Both the position numbers and the translations under genes were made by a program. A stretch of 64,000 nt of DNA, from positions 62,001-126,000 of the forward strand of contig NZ_CAKMMP010000004.1 of assembly GCF_927798175.1 (NCBI RefSeq). Direction: 5' to 3'. The stretch comes from Paenibacillus sp. JJ-223. Its GTDB lineage: Bacteria > Bacillota > Bacilli > Paenibacillales > Paenibacillaceae. Positions 1-9,325 of this stretch are shown piece after piece (position 1 is the first letter of the stretch; each line of letters starts with the position of its first letter). The notes beneath the pieces were generated by a model. That model had not been told where the DNA came from. It did no database searches and saw nothing but the letters and a program-made list of their open reading frames with translations.

Positions 1-2
1 TG

Positions 3-1109
3 CAAGATACGCTGGAGCGGCAGCTCGCTTCCGACGTTCCCGTATGCTCGCTGTTGTCCGGCGGACTGGACTCCAGCGCCTTGTCCGCACTCGCCGTGGA
101 CTACTATAACCGGACGGGACAGGGGCAGGTGAGTACCTATTCCGTAGATTACGTGGACAATGCCAAGCATTTTCAGGCCCATTCCTTTCAGCCGGGTGCG
201 GACGGACCATGGATTCAACGCATGGTCGACGAATTGAAGACGGACCATCACTGGATCGAAATCGAGAATGGCGACCTGGTCAAGGCCCTGACACAAGCGA
301 TGCTGGTACGCGATCTTCCAGGCATGGCGGATGTAGATTCTTCCTTATACTTGTTTTGCAAGGAAATCAAAAAGGGTGCTACCGTCGCCATTTCGGGCGA
401 AGCAGCCGATGAAGTGTTCGGCGGATACCCATGGTTTCATCGGGAAGAAATGCTGAATTCGGGAACGTTCCCCTGGTCCGTTGCGCCTGACATGCGAGCC
501 GGCTTGTTATCCCCTGACGTCCGGGAATGGATTCGTCCACTGGACTATCTTGCAGACCGATATGCAGACGCTGTAGCCGAAGTACCCGTCCTTCCGGGCG
601 AAAAGGGAAAAACGGCACAAATGAGGGTCATGTCCTACCTGAACATTACACGTTTCATGCCTACTCTGCTGGATCGCAAAGACAGGATGAGCATGGGTGC
701 CGGTTTGGAAGTACGCGTGCCTTATTGCGATCATCGATTGATTCAGTATGTATTCAATATTCCTTGGGAAATGAAAATAACGGGAGGACGGGAAAAAGGC
801 ATTCTCCGTAAAGCACTGGAAGGTGTATTGCCGGATGATGTACTGTACCGCAAAAAAACCCCGTATCCCAAAACGCATAACCCACAATACTTGGCCGAGG
901 TCAAAAAACAGGTGCTGGATATACTGGACGACTCGTCCTCTCCAATACTGCCCCTAATCGATAAAGAAAAAATTCGCGATCTGGCCTCCTCACCGGATGC
1001 TTCTTCCAATCTTCCGTGGTTTGGCCAGTTAATGTCGGGTCCGCAATTGTTCGCCTATTTATCGCAAATCAATTCGTGGTTGAGCACATATAAAGTAAGC
1101 ATTCGTTAA
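3..1109 (+). CDS. asnB: Asparagine synthetase (glutamine-hydrolysing), C-terminal part, cut by window edge
   Basis: The reading frame is open from the first base, so the N-terminal glutaminase domain lies outside the window; 368 residues are visible. They form the ATP-pyrophosphatase synthetase domain, which makes asparagine from aspartate, ATP and ammonia from glutamine. The PP-loop SGGLDSS lies about 19 residues into the visible part, followed by SGEAADEVFGGYPWFHREE and, near residue 235, GAGLEVRVPYCDHRL, all typical of the family. The internal TTG at 54 is not a credible start because homology continues upstream of it. The sequence resembles the Bacillus AsnO (sporulation-linked) type, but paralogue assignment from half a protein is uncertain. 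The gene is convergent with the operon that follows. Confidence 0.93.
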   Translation, partial: QDTLERQLASDVPVCSLLSGGLDSSALSALAVDYYNRTGQGQVSTYSVDYVDNAKHFQAHSFQPGADGPWIQRMVDELKTDHHWIEIENGDLVKALTQAMLVRDLPGMADVDSSLYLFCKEIKKGATVAISGEAADEVFGGYPWFHREEMLNSGTFPWSVAPDMRAGLLSPDVREWIRPLDYLADRYADAVAEVPVLPGEKGKTAQMRVMSYLNITRFMPTLLDRKDRMSMGAGLEVRVPYCDHRLIQYVFNIPWEMKITGGREKGILRKALEGVLPDDVLYRKKTPYPKTHNPQYLAEVKKQVLDILDDSSSPILPLIDKEKIRDLASSPDASSNLPWFGQLMSGPQLFAYLSQINSWLSTYKVSIR

Positions 1110-1113
1110 GCTC

Positions 1114-1158
1114 AAAAAAGCACCCTTCTTCAGTAGCGTTTAACTGAAAAGGGTGCTT
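1114..1158 (-). terminator. Intrinsic terminator of the STM401x-type operon
   Basis: Arms AAGCACCCTT(C)TTCAGT and ACTGAAAAGGGTGCTT form a long stem with an 8-nt loop. On the minus strand the stem is followed by six T, directly after the last gene of the minus-strand operon. There is no T-run on the plus side, so it probably does little for the asparagine synthetase transcript. Confidence 0.85.
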
Positions 1159-1174
1159 CCATATGGGCAAATCT

Positions 1175-2041
1175 TTATCGCTGCATGGCCGTGATCGCAT
1201 TACGTTCAAGCAAACCTTCGCCGAAGAGCTCTGCAAACGGAGAATCGGCCATATGAATATAACCAATGTAACAACCACATTTGCTCATGCCGCATGGCCG
1301 GTCAGCCGCCAGCGATTCCAATCCGTCACGGTACAGATGACCGATGATGCGCCGATCCTTGTAGCAGCGTCTTACATGACCGGAACCTTGGACATAAAAC
1401 ACCGTCGAACCAGCGGCACAGGCTTTGCCCAAACTCGGATAGTCGCGCAAATTCCCCTCGAACAACGGATCGATCGATTGCAGAAAACGGATCTCTTCAA
1501 CAGAATAATAATTGGGCTTATCCTTAAATGCATTTACCCACAAATATACGTCCTCCGGCAATGCCTGACGCATCGATTCAATCGCAGGAAAGGCGCTTCG
1601 CAGCCCCACAGTTCCCACACTGAAATCAAGTCCCAACTCTCGCAAAGTCAGACACTGCCTAACAAAGTTTTCCTCTTTGGTTTCCCGCGGATGATACGTA
1701 GCCCAGAAGGCTGCCGTTTCCCGATTCAATTCCCCGGCCCAGTCCAACTTGACAGACAGATTGGTCTGCACGGCCACTTTCTCCACATGCTCCATATGCG
1801 AAAGCTCCACCATTGCCTCACGGTACCAGCTTCTTATGAGCGCTTCGCCATACGGATTAAAGAAAAGGGACAACCGGTGACCCGCGGCGGACTGTTCTCT
1901 CACCCAATCCACAAACTGGCGCAGCTGTTGTTTATCGAGTTCCAGCGTTTCCTTCGAGTCCACCGTTTTGCTGAAAGGACAATACGGGCAATCGTAATTG
2001 CAAGACGACAACTTGCCGCGATAATACAGGGTAGCCTTCAT
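1175..2041 (-). CDS. STM4011 family radical SAM protein
   Basis: A 288-residue radical SAM enzyme. The cluster motif CNYDCPYC (Cys14, Cys18, Cys21) sits at the very N-terminus, as in the STM4011 family; more Cys residues near the C-terminus (RCYKDRR, CGMSKCGC) could bind another cluster or metal. The ATG at 2041 is chosen because it starts with MKATLYYRGK just ahead of the Cys motif and its ATGA overlaps the stop of the upstream gene, indicating translational coupling. It is the last gene of a five-gene operon. The family name comes from Salmonella gene numbers; substrate and product are unknown to me. Confidence 0.88.
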   Translation of the reverse strand: MKATLYYRGKLSSCNYDCPYCPFSKTVDSKETLELDKQQLRQFVDWVREQSAAGHRLSLFFNPYGEALIRSWYREAMVELSHMEHVEKVAVQTNLSVKLDWAGELNRETAAFWATYHPRETKEENFVRQCLTLRELGLDFSVGTVGLRSAFPAIESMRQALPEDVYLWVNAFKDKPNYYSVEEIRFLQSIDPLFEGNLRDYPSLGKACAAGSTVFYVQGSGHVRRCYKDRRIIGHLYRDGLESLAADRPCGMSKCGCYIGYIHMADSPFAELFGEGLLERNAITAMQR

Positions 2042-3447
2042 GAGAACACGAATCCTTCCATCCGGGAACGGATCTGTGCCGAGATCAGCCAGTCTCCGAT
2101 CGCATCCGAATAACCGAGCCCGTCCTCGTTCAGCCTTAAAATCGTTTGGCCGTTCTCCTGCTCCAAACTCGCCATGCCTTCCGTCATGAGCTCGGATAAC
2201 CATGAATAATCGCTCATAACGTCTGTCCCAAACCTGTTCTTGTAATCGATCAAGGCGAGTCCTTCCCGGTGCAGGAGAGCCTTCAGCATAAAGCGCCGTT
2301 GCTGTTCATCCCGGGTCAGCACGATCCCGTAATCCGCCTCATCATATCGTTCGGCGGCCACATAATCGGCGATGATGCTTTGAGTTTCTTTATAGCTTAC
2401 GCCATACTTGGAAGCATAATGCACCTCGCGCGTATAAGAGCGGGCACCGCAACCAAGCCCGACCATGCCTTCCTCCTGACAGCTGTAAGGCAGAAGCCGC
2501 TTGTCTGAAACAGATGGCTCTTTGGCGAACCGACGCATGGAATGCTGCACGTACCCCCGGCTTTTCAATACTTCCCGAGCAGCCTTGTATAACTCCATCC
2601 GAATGTCAGGCCCCTGCCGCTCAATGTCATCGGGCTTTACGATCGTATTCTCGCGCGTATACAGCGGATAAATGAAAATCTCTCCAGGTTCATAGGAGAG
2701 TGCACGCTCCAGGGAGTATAACCATGATTCAACGGTTTGCCCCGGCAGGCCGTAGATCAGATCCAGATTGAGCAGCGGAAACGAATAACGGGCAAGCTTC
2801 TCCAACGCGCGCTCAACCTCCATCGGTTTTTGCGGGCGATAGATCGCTGCCGCTTCTGCCTCGATAAAACTCTGGATGCCCATGCTGACACGATCCACCC
2901 TGCGCTCCTTCAGTATGGATAACTTTCCGTCGATCACGGTATCCGGGGATGTCTCGACCGAAATGGAAGCCTGATGCGCATCAAGTCCCATTATGTTTTC
3001 CGCGATATCGAACAGTCGGTTCAACTGCCCTTCATTCAAGAGCGTGGGGGTGCCTCCGCCAATCGCAAAACGCGAATACGGCCTGCGCGACGTAAGCGGC
3101 GCCCACTGCCTGGCCTGGCGTTCCAGAGCATCCACATAGCGCTCATGGGTATCGTCACGCCGGTCAGGCAGCGTGAACAAATTGCAAAATCCGCAGCGCG
3201 CAGCGCAAAACGGGATATGCATGTACAAAAAATACGTCTCCGTCTCTTCCCGCTCCCAGAGCGGCCCAAGCGGAATCGGCGGGTCCAGTTCGCGATATGC
3301 CGTCTTGTGAGGATACGAGTACAAATACGAGCGGTAGGGTATAGAAAGGGCTTCCCTAAGTCCGATATGAGGTCCGGATCCGAGTCCGAAACCGGAGTCG
3401 GGCTGTACGGAATTGCCCGGCGTCACCTTTTGAATCAAGTCGTCCAT
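2038..3447 (-). CDS. STM4012 family radical SAM protein (HemN/HemW-like)
   Basis: A 469-residue radical SAM protein with the HemN-type cluster motif HIPFCAARCGFCNLF (Cys81, Cys85, Cys88) and the SAM-binding segment GGGTPT near residues 130-135. The C-terminal part resembles the HemN domain. It is called STM4012-like rather than a coproporphyrinogen oxidase or haem chaperone because it sits between the STM4011- and STM4013-like genes. ATG 3447 is preceded by GGGGAG at good spacing; the frame stays open further upstream but without a ribosome site. It starts 13 nt after the STM4013-like stop and overlaps the next gene by 4 nt. The reaction is not known. Confidence 0.87.
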   Translation of the reverse strand: MDDLIQKVTPGNSVQPDSGFGLGSGPHIGLREALSIPYRSYLYSYPHKTAYRELDPPIPLGPLWEREETETYFLYMHIPFCAARCGFCNLFTLPDRRDDTHERYVDALERQARQWAPLTSRRPYSRFAIGGGTPTLLNEGQLNRLFDIAENIMGLDAHQASISVETSPDTVIDGKLSILKERRVDRVSMGIQSFIEAEAAAIYRPQKPMEVERALEKLARYSFPLLNLDLIYGLPGQTVESWLYSLERALSYEPGEIFIYPLYTRENTIVKPDDIERQGPDIRMELYKAAREVLKSRGYVQHSMRRFAKEPSVSDKRLLPYSCQEEGMVGLGCGARSYTREVHYASKYGVSYKETQSIIADYVAAERYDEADYGIVLTRDEQQRRFMLKALLHREGLALIDYKNRFGTDVMSDYSWLSELMTEGMASLEQENGQTILRLNEDGLGYSDAIGDWLISAQIRSRMEGFVFS

Positions 3448-3460
3448 CCTGTGCTCCCCT

Positions 3461-4237
3461 TTACAAAAAAAATTCCCGGTAAGGCACGTTCCAGACTGCT
3501 TCATGCGCTAACCGGTGCCCCCGATAACCATCCTCGCCATAACAGGTGCCGTGATCGGAAAAAGCCAGACAGAACGTCGGCCGCGAACGCTTCCTCATCG
3601 CATCAAACAACGGTCCGAGCGCCTTGTCCACGTACCTTAGCGCAGCCCGCTGCGTTTCGACGGAATCCTCCCGGGCCCCCTCCACGAAATACCGATTCGG
3701 GCCATGTATGGCAGATACGTTCAGAAACAGAAACAACTTTTCGTCCGGCGCTGCCTGTTCAAGTAATTTCAAGGCATGCCGGACCTGATGTTCCGTGGAA
3801 CGCGGGTTCGTCACGCCAAAGTTCATGCGCCAGTAACTTTGCTGGAAATAGCCGGGCAGCACTTTGGCCAGCGGGTTCTTTTTGGTAAAGAAAATGACGC
3901 CGCCGATGCAGATCGTCCGGTACCCTTCCGCCGCAAGGCCGGATACGATGTCGGGGGTGTCAAAAAGCCAAGTATGGGGGTGCGTCTTTAGCCCGGTATT
4001 CCGGGAATGGAACAGGCGCACATGAGATGCTTTGTCCGTATTGGCGGGCGTCGGCATGAACCCGCCGAAAAAAGCATGGTGGGCCGCATAAGTAAAGCTG
4101 CCAGGCGTATGACGTTTCTCCCACCCGCCAGTGCCGCACAGGTTGGGACAATTCTCTTCCTCCAGCTTGGCTGCGTCGTAACGAAGCGTATCCAGCGTAA
4201 TCATCAACAAATCATGGGAGCCCACGATGGTGTTCAT
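3461..4237 (-). CDS. STM4013/SEN3800 family hydrolase (sulfatase/alkaline phosphatase fold)
   Basis: A 258-residue protein of the alkaline-phosphatase/sulfatase superfamily. N-terminal LLMITLDTLRYDAA carries the first metal-binding Asp and the likely nucleophile region (residues 10-23); the C-terminal FSDHGTCYGEDGYRGHRLAH carries the Asp-His metal ligands. It is much shorter than a normal sulfatase, so it is a minimal version of the fold. ATG 4237 is used because it overlaps the TGA of the upstream gene (ATGA). The position between an ATP-grasp-like and a radical SAM protein suggests it removes or transfers a phosphate or sulfate group during maturation of an unknown product, which is inference. 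Confidence 0.86.
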   Translation of the reverse strand: MNTIVGSHDLLMITLDTLRYDAAKLEEENCPNLCGTGGWEKRHTPGSFTYAAHHAFFGGFMPTPANTDKASHVRLFHSRNTGLKTHPHTWLFDTPDIVSGLAAEGYRTICIGGVIFFTKKNPLAKVLPGYFQQSYWRMNFGVTNPRSTEHQVRHALKLLEQAAPDEKLFLFLNVSAIHGPNRYFVEGAREDSVETQRAALRYVDKALGPLFDAMRKRSRPTFCLAFSDHGTCYGEDGYRGHRLAHEAVWNVPYREFFL

Positions 4238-5457
4238 ATCAGGCATTGGTGCAAAGGCTCCTTTCGCAATAGTTCCATTTCCCATTCGTAAGTTCCGAGT
4301 CCGTTCCATTCTACCCTGTACAGCAAATCGCCAAAAGGGTTCACGTCAAGCACGTAAGCGCGCGGTTCCGATCCGCTCAGCATGACGTCGATGCCTGCAG
4401 ACCAGGAATTCGGAAAGGCGGACATCGTCGCCATCGCGGCCGTCCGCACGCGTTCCATCCGCGCTTCGGACAAGCCCGCCGCCTTCGGCAGCATGCGCTC
4501 GTTTCGCAGGTGCAGATTTGTGATCGGGGTACGGCTCAGCCGTACGATCGCGTGTCCGGCAAGACCACCGGCCACCAGCTGCCGTACGTCATAGCTGCGA
4601 CCCTCCAGGGTGGCCTTGGGCATCCAGCGCTCGATCCGCGCCCCCTCCGCACACAGCCAGTCCAACAGCGTTTCGATGTCTTCCCCGGACGTATACCGGC
4701 GGAGTCGTCCCTCATTATAGAAAAACGTTTCGCCTGCGCTGCGCTCCATGCCTACAGTCGTCACCGCGATTTCCGCGCCCGTACGCGGGTTCAGCTGATA
4801 AGCGACCACGCCCGAAGCACCCGACCCGCTGGCCAATTTCACAAAGACGCGATGCATGCCCGAGTCCAGCATCGCCGCCCGCAAGCCGGCGTAACTCCTT
4901 ACATGTTCCGATTGCGGCAGCACTGGAGGTACGGATATGCCATGATCGCCCAAATGCCGCTGGCATTTTCTTTTGTCAAACATGATGGCGATATCCTTCG
5001 GATCATTCAGGAAACGAGCACTCGGCCACAACTCCCGCACCTCTTCATCAAGCCGCTGCAAACATGCCTTCCAGCCACGAAACCACTGACTTGGAGCGTA
5101 AATGCGTCCCCACACGTACTCCATACTCAGCGCATCTTCGGCAGCAATAAACATCGACCCGGCAGGATCACGATTGGAGTCCTTCTCTTGACCAGGTCCC
5201 TCTGCCGCACCAAGCGCGATCAACTCACGTTCCACCGTCCAGTCCTCGCCCGGCGCATCAAGCCGGACCAACACGGGGCCGTCCCCCCTCGGCTCCCGCC
5301 ATTCCTGTCCGGCAGCATCGGCGAGCGAACCGCCTGAACGCCAGGTCTGAAGCAAGCGGGCGTAGGGCAGCACGATCGCAGGTTTTAAACCGCATCGGCG
5401 CCTGGCCTGCTGCATGTCCTCCGTGCGGCGGTTATCCGGGTTGCCGATGACCATCAT
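4234..5457 (-). CDS. STM4014 family protein, ATP-grasp-like
   Basis: About 407 residues. The middle segment VFVKLASGSGASGVVAY and the late DVNPFGDLLYRVEW look like the nucleotide- and metal-binding parts of an ATP-grasp ligase, an enzyme class that joins a carboxylate to an amine or thiol. ATG 5457 (MMVIGNPDNRRT) is chosen because GGGGAG lies 8 nt upstream and the IGNPxNRR start fits the family. Alternative ATGs at 5535 and 5532 overlap the stop of the upstream gene and cannot be excluded; they would add about 25 residues. Second gene of the operon. The ligase activity is inferred from fold motifs only. Confidence 0.82.
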   Translation of the reverse strand: MMVIGNPDNRRTEDMQQARRRCGLKPAIVLPYARLLQTWRSGGSLADAAGQEWREPRGDGPVLVRLDAPGEDWTVERELIALGAAEGPGQEKDSNRDPAGSMFIAAEDALSMEYVWGRIYAPSQWFRGWKACLQRLDEEVRELWPSARFLNDPKDIAIMFDKRKCQRHLGDHGISVPPVLPQSEHVRSYAGLRAAMLDSGMHRVFVKLASGSGASGVVAYQLNPRTGAEIAVTTVGMERSAGETFFYNEGRLRRYTSGEDIETLLDWLCAEGARIERWMPKATLEGRSYDVRQLVAGGLAGHAIVRLSRTPITNLHLRNERMLPKAAGLSEARMERVRTAAMATMSAFPNSWSAGIDVMLSGSEPRAYVLDVNPFGDLLYRVEWNGLGTYEWEMELLRKEPLHQCLI

Positions 5458-5534
5458 GGGCACGTCTCCCCACGTCTTACACCGATGATCCGGCAAGCTT
5501 CTGCCGAAACCCGCATTGGCATGATCAAGCATCA

Positions 5535-6377
5535 TTATTCCGTTAAGGCCGGATAACGCCAATCATCCTCATCGCCGTCCTGTTGATCGCTGACGTTTAC
5601 AGGTAACCCCGAGCGCTTCCAGCGAATCAGCATTTCATCCGTCATGTAGTGGTAATGAAGATCAAGATGCTTCAGCCCCTTGATTTTATCGCTGGCCAGC
5701 AGCGCTTCCGCGCCTTCATCGGATAACGTGCCTTCGGAAAGGTCCAGCACCTCAAGCTGATCCATGATCGGTGCCTGCACCACCGCTTTGGCGATTTCGT
5801 CCTGGATTTCGCTATCCTTCAATCCGAGGTATACCAGTTTCGGAAAACGCTCCTTATCCATCAAAGGCAGCACATCCTCCAGCGAACCGTCAAATCCGTA
5901 ATCCTCCACGCCAAGATACACTTCCAGCTTGCGCAGTTCAGGCAATTCCGCTTTGGCGATGGAAGCCAGCACCCCTTTCGGGAGACCTCCGCAGACAATG
6001 ACGAGTTCCTCCAGTTTGGCATGCCGCAGCGGTTCCAGGCTAAGCTCATTGCTCCCCTGTACCGTGAACGATGTAAGCTCCGGAAATGCTCCGAGCAAAG
6101 GCGTCAAATCCGTCTGGACGATCCACGACACCTCGCATTCCTCACTGTCCATTTCTCCTATGTACAATTTCCTCAGTGCCGGAAAATTCGGAGCCAGTCC
6201 GACCAGCGTGTCGATGAATTCCTCCGGCGAATTTTCGTAAGCCTGCCCCCAGTCGCCGATGATGAGGCTTTCCAACGTTTTGCTTTCCGGCTTGCCCGCG
6301 AGTTCCTTCAACAAACCCTCCATGCGAATGCCTTCCTCATAATCGTCGTAAGAGACCGTAAGCTTAACTTCCTGCAT
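5535..6377 (-). CDS. STM4015 family leucine-rich-repeat-like protein
   Basis: A 280-residue acidic protein built of irregular leucine-rich repeats, for example PALRKLYIGEMDSEE, LEELVIVCGG, PKLVYLGLKDSEI and LEVLDLSEGTLSDEGAEALL. No catalytic motif is visible; LRR proteins of this kind normally bind other proteins, so it may be the scaffold or recognition subunit of the operon. ATG 6377 has GGAGGGG 8 nt upstream. It is the first gene of the STM4015-4014-4013-4012-4011-like operon, reading in that order on the minus strand. The family assignment rests on sequence type plus the conserved neighbours. Confidence 0.83.
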   Translation of the reverse strand: MQEVKLTVSYDDYEEGIRMEGLLKELAGKPESKTLESLIIGDWGQAYENSPEEFIDTLVGLAPNFPALRKLYIGEMDSEECEVSWIVQTDLTPLLGAFPELTSFTVQGSNELSLEPLRHAKLEELVIVCGGLPKGVLASIAKAELPELRKLEVYLGVEDYGFDGSLEDVLPLMDKERFPKLVYLGLKDSEIQDEIAKAVVQAPIMDQLEVLDLSEGTLSDEGAEALLASDKIKGLKHLDLHYHYMTDEMLIRWKRSGLPVNVSDQQDGDEDDWRYPALTE

Positions 6378-6772
6378 GCGCTATTCCCCTCCATTTGAGT
6401 TCATAAAATGGTCCGTCACCCTGAAATGGTACCCCATATCGCCCAAGGCTTGCAACTTCTTCCAACCGCTGCCCTAGACGAATGCAGAAACATGAAACTG
6501 CTAATTCAACCCCTGAAAAAACAGGAACATATGTTTCTATTCTAAAATATGGATTACCCTCTTGCCAATAGGTATTTGGGTGGAATTACAATTACGGAAG
6601 GCTAATGCCAAAACGAAAAAAAGCGTTAATAACAGGTGGTCCTCCCCGTAAAAACGTAGAAAATGACCATCCTGCAATAAACGCTTTAGTTCCTTCAAGC
6701 CGTATTCACACGGGAGCAGCAGCAACTCATCTCTTATAATCCGTCCGTTTTATCGCTTTCGGTCCCCGAATG
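6378..6772. other. Intergenic region between the STM4015-like gene and rdgB
   Basis: A 395-bp gap. It must hold the promoter for the minus-strand STM401x operon in its left part, where I see no convincing -35/-10 pair, and a terminator-like inverted repeat at 6614-6687. A 62-codon minus-strand frame (6537-6725) has a TTG start, no good ribosome site and no recognisable sequence, and overlaps that inverted repeat. Confidence 0.5.
6614..6687 (-). terminator. Probable terminator after rdgB
   Basis: Arms 6620-6641 and 6665-6687 pair imperfectly (AAAGCGTTAATAACAGG against the complement of CCTGCAATAAACGCTTT). On the minus strand the last arm runs into a seven-T tract. It lies about 85 nt after the rdgB stop and 240 nt before the STM4015-like start, so it could end the gerM-rph-rdgB transcript or attenuate the operon beyond. 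Confidence 0.5.
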
Positions 6773-7396
6773 CTAGGCCTTGATTCTGTCTACGAGCGCT
6801 CGAAGCGCATGACCCCGATGGCTGATGGCCTGCTTTTGCTCCAACGAAAGTTCAGCCATCGTTTTTTCGTATTCGGGCACGTAAAACAGCGGATCGTAGC
6901 CGAAGCCGCCTTCGCCGGCGGCATCGCTCGTAATCCAGCCTTCCACGGTTCCTTCTGTCTCGTATTTGTCTCCGGTAGCGGGATCGTACAACACCAATGC
7001 GCAGACAAACCGTGCCGTGCTGAGCAGCGGCTGCTGCGTGTCCTCGCCGGATTTGAGCGATTCCAGCGCGGCCAGAAGCTTCGTATTGTTACGTTCGTCG
7101 GTGGCGCCTTCTCCAGCGTAACGGGCCGAATACACCCCCGGCTCGCCGTCCAGCAGATCGACGCAGAGACCGGAATCGTCCGCGAGCACAGGCATGCCAA
7201 GCGCATCCCCTACCGCTTTCGCTTTCTTCCAGGCGTTCTCGGCAAAAGTAGTGCCATCCTCAACGACGTCCGGCAGTTCCGGATAATCGAACATGCTTTT
7301 GACCTCTTTGCCAAGGGGCGCGAAGGCATGGGCAAACTCCCTGACCTTTCCCTGATTGCGAGTAGCAACGATGATCGTTGGGCTGTCCAGTCTCAT
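6773..7396 (-). CDS. rdgB: XTP/dITP diphosphatase (RdgB/HAM1 family)
   Basis: A 207-residue cytoplasmic house-cleaning enzyme that hydrolyses non-canonical purine triphosphates (XTP, dITP, ITP) to monophosphates. Visible family motifs are ATRNQGKVREF at the N-terminus, DDSGLCVDLLDGEPGVYSAR in the middle, GFGYDPLFYVPE and the C-terminal SHRGHALRAL. ATG 7396 has GGGAGAGG 6 nt upstream and lies one base after the rph stop, so the two genes are translationally coupled. The gerM-rph-rdgB order matches Bacillus subtilis. Confidence 0.96.
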   Translation of the reverse strand: MRLDSPTIIVATRNQGKVREFAHAFAPLGKEVKSMFDYPELPDVVEDGTTFAENAWKKAKAVGDALGMPVLADDSGLCVDLLDGEPGVYSARYAGEGATDERNNTKLLAALESLKSGEDTQQPLLSTARFVCALVLYDPATGDKYETEGTVEGWITSDAAGEGGFGYDPLFYVPEYEKTMAELSLEQKQAISHRGHALRALVDRIKA

Positions 7397-7397
7397 C

Positions 7398-8153
7398 TCA
7401 AGCCTCTCCCAAACCTTTGGCGCCGATCTTGAGCGCAATCGGTCCGAGCACTTCTTTCTGGCGTTCGATCATCTCCAGAATGCCGCGCTCGCCAAGCTCC
7501 AGCATCGTGTTCAACTCGCGACGGTCGAATGGGGCTTCTTCGCCCGTGCCTTGGAGCTCAACGTATTTTCCGCTGCCGGTCATGACCAGGTTCATGTCCA
7601 CTTTGGCCTTGGAATCTTCGTCGTAATTCAAATCGAGCACAGGCTGCTCGCCTACAACGCCAACGCTGACCGCTGCGATGAAATCCGTAATCGGGAACAC
7701 CTGCAATTTGTGCTGCTGGGCAATTTTGTTTACGGCCAGCGCCAGCGCGACGAAGGAACCGGTAATGGACGTGGTGCGTGTCCCGCCATCCGCTTGGATG
7801 ACGTCGCAATCGAGCGTAATCGTCCGTTCGCCAAGGGCCTGCAAGTTGACGACCGAGCGCAGGGCACGGCCGATCAAACGCTGGATTTCCATCGTGCGCC
7901 CGGTCAGCTTGCCCCGGCTCGCTTCCCGCTGGTTGCGCGTATGGGTTGCGCGCGGCAGCATCGAATATTCCGCCGTAACCCAACCCTTGCCTTGTCCTTT
8001 CATGAAAGGAGGAACCCTTTCTTCTACCGTTGCGGTACATATGACTTTCGTATCTCCGACTTCAATCAATACAGAGCCCTCGGCGTATTTGTTCGTATTA
8101 ATTGTCAAATTCATCGGCCGCAGCTGTTCGCTGTTTCGTCCGTTAGATCTCAT
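7398..8153 (-). CDS. rph: Ribonuclease PH
   Basis: A 251-residue phosphorolytic 3'-5' exoribonuclease that trims tRNA 3' ends using phosphate. Nearly the whole length matches the family: [58 protein letters not shown] and [20 protein letters not shown]. Two ATGs follow AGGAGG at 5 and 8 nt (8156 and 8153); 8153 is used because MRSNGR matches the usual MR-x-(D/N)-GR start, and the difference is one residue. It is followed immediately by rdgB. Confidence 0.97.
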   Translation of the reverse strand: MRSNGRNSEQLRPMNLTINTNKYAEGSVLIEVGDTKVICTATVEERVPPFMKGQGKGWVTAEYSMLPRATHTRNQREASRGKLTGRTMEIQRLIGRALRSVVNLQALGERTITLDCDVIQADGGTRTTSITGSFVALALAVNKIAQQHKLQVFPITDFIAAVSVGVVGEQPVLDLNYDEDSKAKVDMNLVMTGSGKYVELQGTGEEAPFDRRELNTMLELGERGILEMIERQKEVLGPIALKIGAKGLGEA

Positions 8154-8269
8154 CATTTCTGCCTCCTACGACTTAAGCATCCTGTAATGTCGAGCATGTA
8201 TTGCACATTAAGCATCCCTTATATTTTACCAAAGAGTTCTTCCAAAAGCACCCTAAACGGAGTCCTATA

Positions 8270-9325
8270 TTAAATCGGAATTTCGTTGATGTGCTCGGGT
8301 TTGGAAACCGGAGCGCTGTAATCCTGATTATCATCGGCCATGACCGCTTTCTCCCCGTTCCATTCAATCTGCACTTTGGCGTCCTTGCCGGATGCGTTTT
8401 CCGTCGTCGTCAGCACGACCGATTGCAGCAGTTCGCTCGGCACCGGATCCCCTCCGGTGAACATGTCGTCCTTGAGCGCCACCGTCACGGTGCCGTCTTC
8501 CTCCGTTTTGACCGATTGCAATTGCGTGCCGCCCGTCATGACCTCTTGAAGCTCGGTATTCTTCGCTGGTCCTTTAATCAGCTCATTCAGCGCGGCTTGT
8601 ACCTTGTCCCCGCCCGGAGAGACAAATCTCGTGACGGGAACATAATATTGTATTCCTGACGGAGAGGCTGCGGAAAAGTAGACGGTTACCGGACTGCTGT
8701 TTGTTGCAAAACTGTCGCCAAGATCAAGGTTGATGCCCACGGTGCGGTTCAGCCGTTCGGACAACGGCGTGCCGTTGACCGGCATCTGGGACAGCTTTTT
8801 GCCGTCCACCCAAATCTGTACGTTTTCCACGTCCGGCAAACCCGTCAATGTCCAGGTAATGGCCTCCAGGATCTGCCGCTCGTTTTTGGCTTCGTATTTG
8901 GCAAAGTTGCCCGAAAACTCCACCACGGCCAGCTTGTCATCCGGATGAACCGTTACGTTCTGCACCACGGTCCCCTGCGGGAGCACGCCCTGAAATCCTT
9001 CAGGCAGCATGCCGGCATAAGCCCCGCCCAATACCATCGCATCCAGCGCCGTTTTGGGATTGCTTGCATCCACGCTTGCCGGCAGATTGAAGGATACCGG
9101 AGCAAGCAGCCCCTGTTGATCCTGCAGGTAGACGGTCGTGAGCGGAAGAGTCGCCATCTTGCCGTTGCTCTCGGCAGCCTGGATCATGGCCGCCTCCTGG
9201 ATCGGCGGCGGCGGATCGATGGCCTCGGATGACTGTGCCCCCAACATGCCGCAACCGGACAGAACAACGGGAATTCCCAGCAGCGCTGCTGCCGATGCGG
9301 CACGCAAATGACGGATCTTTCTCAT
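8270..9325 (-). CDS. gerM: GerM-like sporulation/germination lipoprotein
   Basis: A 351-residue lipoprotein with a signal peptide and lipobox LSGC near residue 25, then two GerMN domains (roughly residues 70-195 and 200-335). GerM in B. subtilis is needed during engulfment and for germination, in the space between mother cell and forespore. ATG 9325 is preceded by GAGGGGG 9 nt upstream; earlier ATGs in frame have no ribosome site. It lies upstream of rph as in Bacillus, separated by 116 bp, and is divergent from the pgpA-like gene. Confidence 0.92.
   Translation of the reverse strand: MRKIRHLRAASAAALLGIPVVLSGCGMLGAQSSEAIDPPPPIQEAAMIQAAESNGKMATLPLTTVYLQDQQGLLAPVSFNLPASVDASNPKTALDAMVLGGAYAGMLPEGFQGVLPQGTVVQNVTVHPDDKLAVVEFSGNFAKYEAKNERQILEAITWTLTGLPDVENVQIWVDGKKLSQMPVNGTPLSERLNRTVGINLDLGDSFATNSSPVTVYFSAASPSGIQYYVPVTRFVSPGGDKVQAALNELIKGPAKNTELQEVMTGGTQLQSVKTEEDGTVTVALKDDMFTGGDPVPSELLQSVVLTTTENASGKDAKVQIEWNGEKAVMADDNQDYSAPVSKPEHINEIPI

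Noticed and set aside
6537-6725. 62-codon minus-strand frame between the STM4015-like gene and rdgB
   Set aside because: TTG start, weak ribosome site, no recognisable sequence, and it overlaps the terminator-like inverted repeat.
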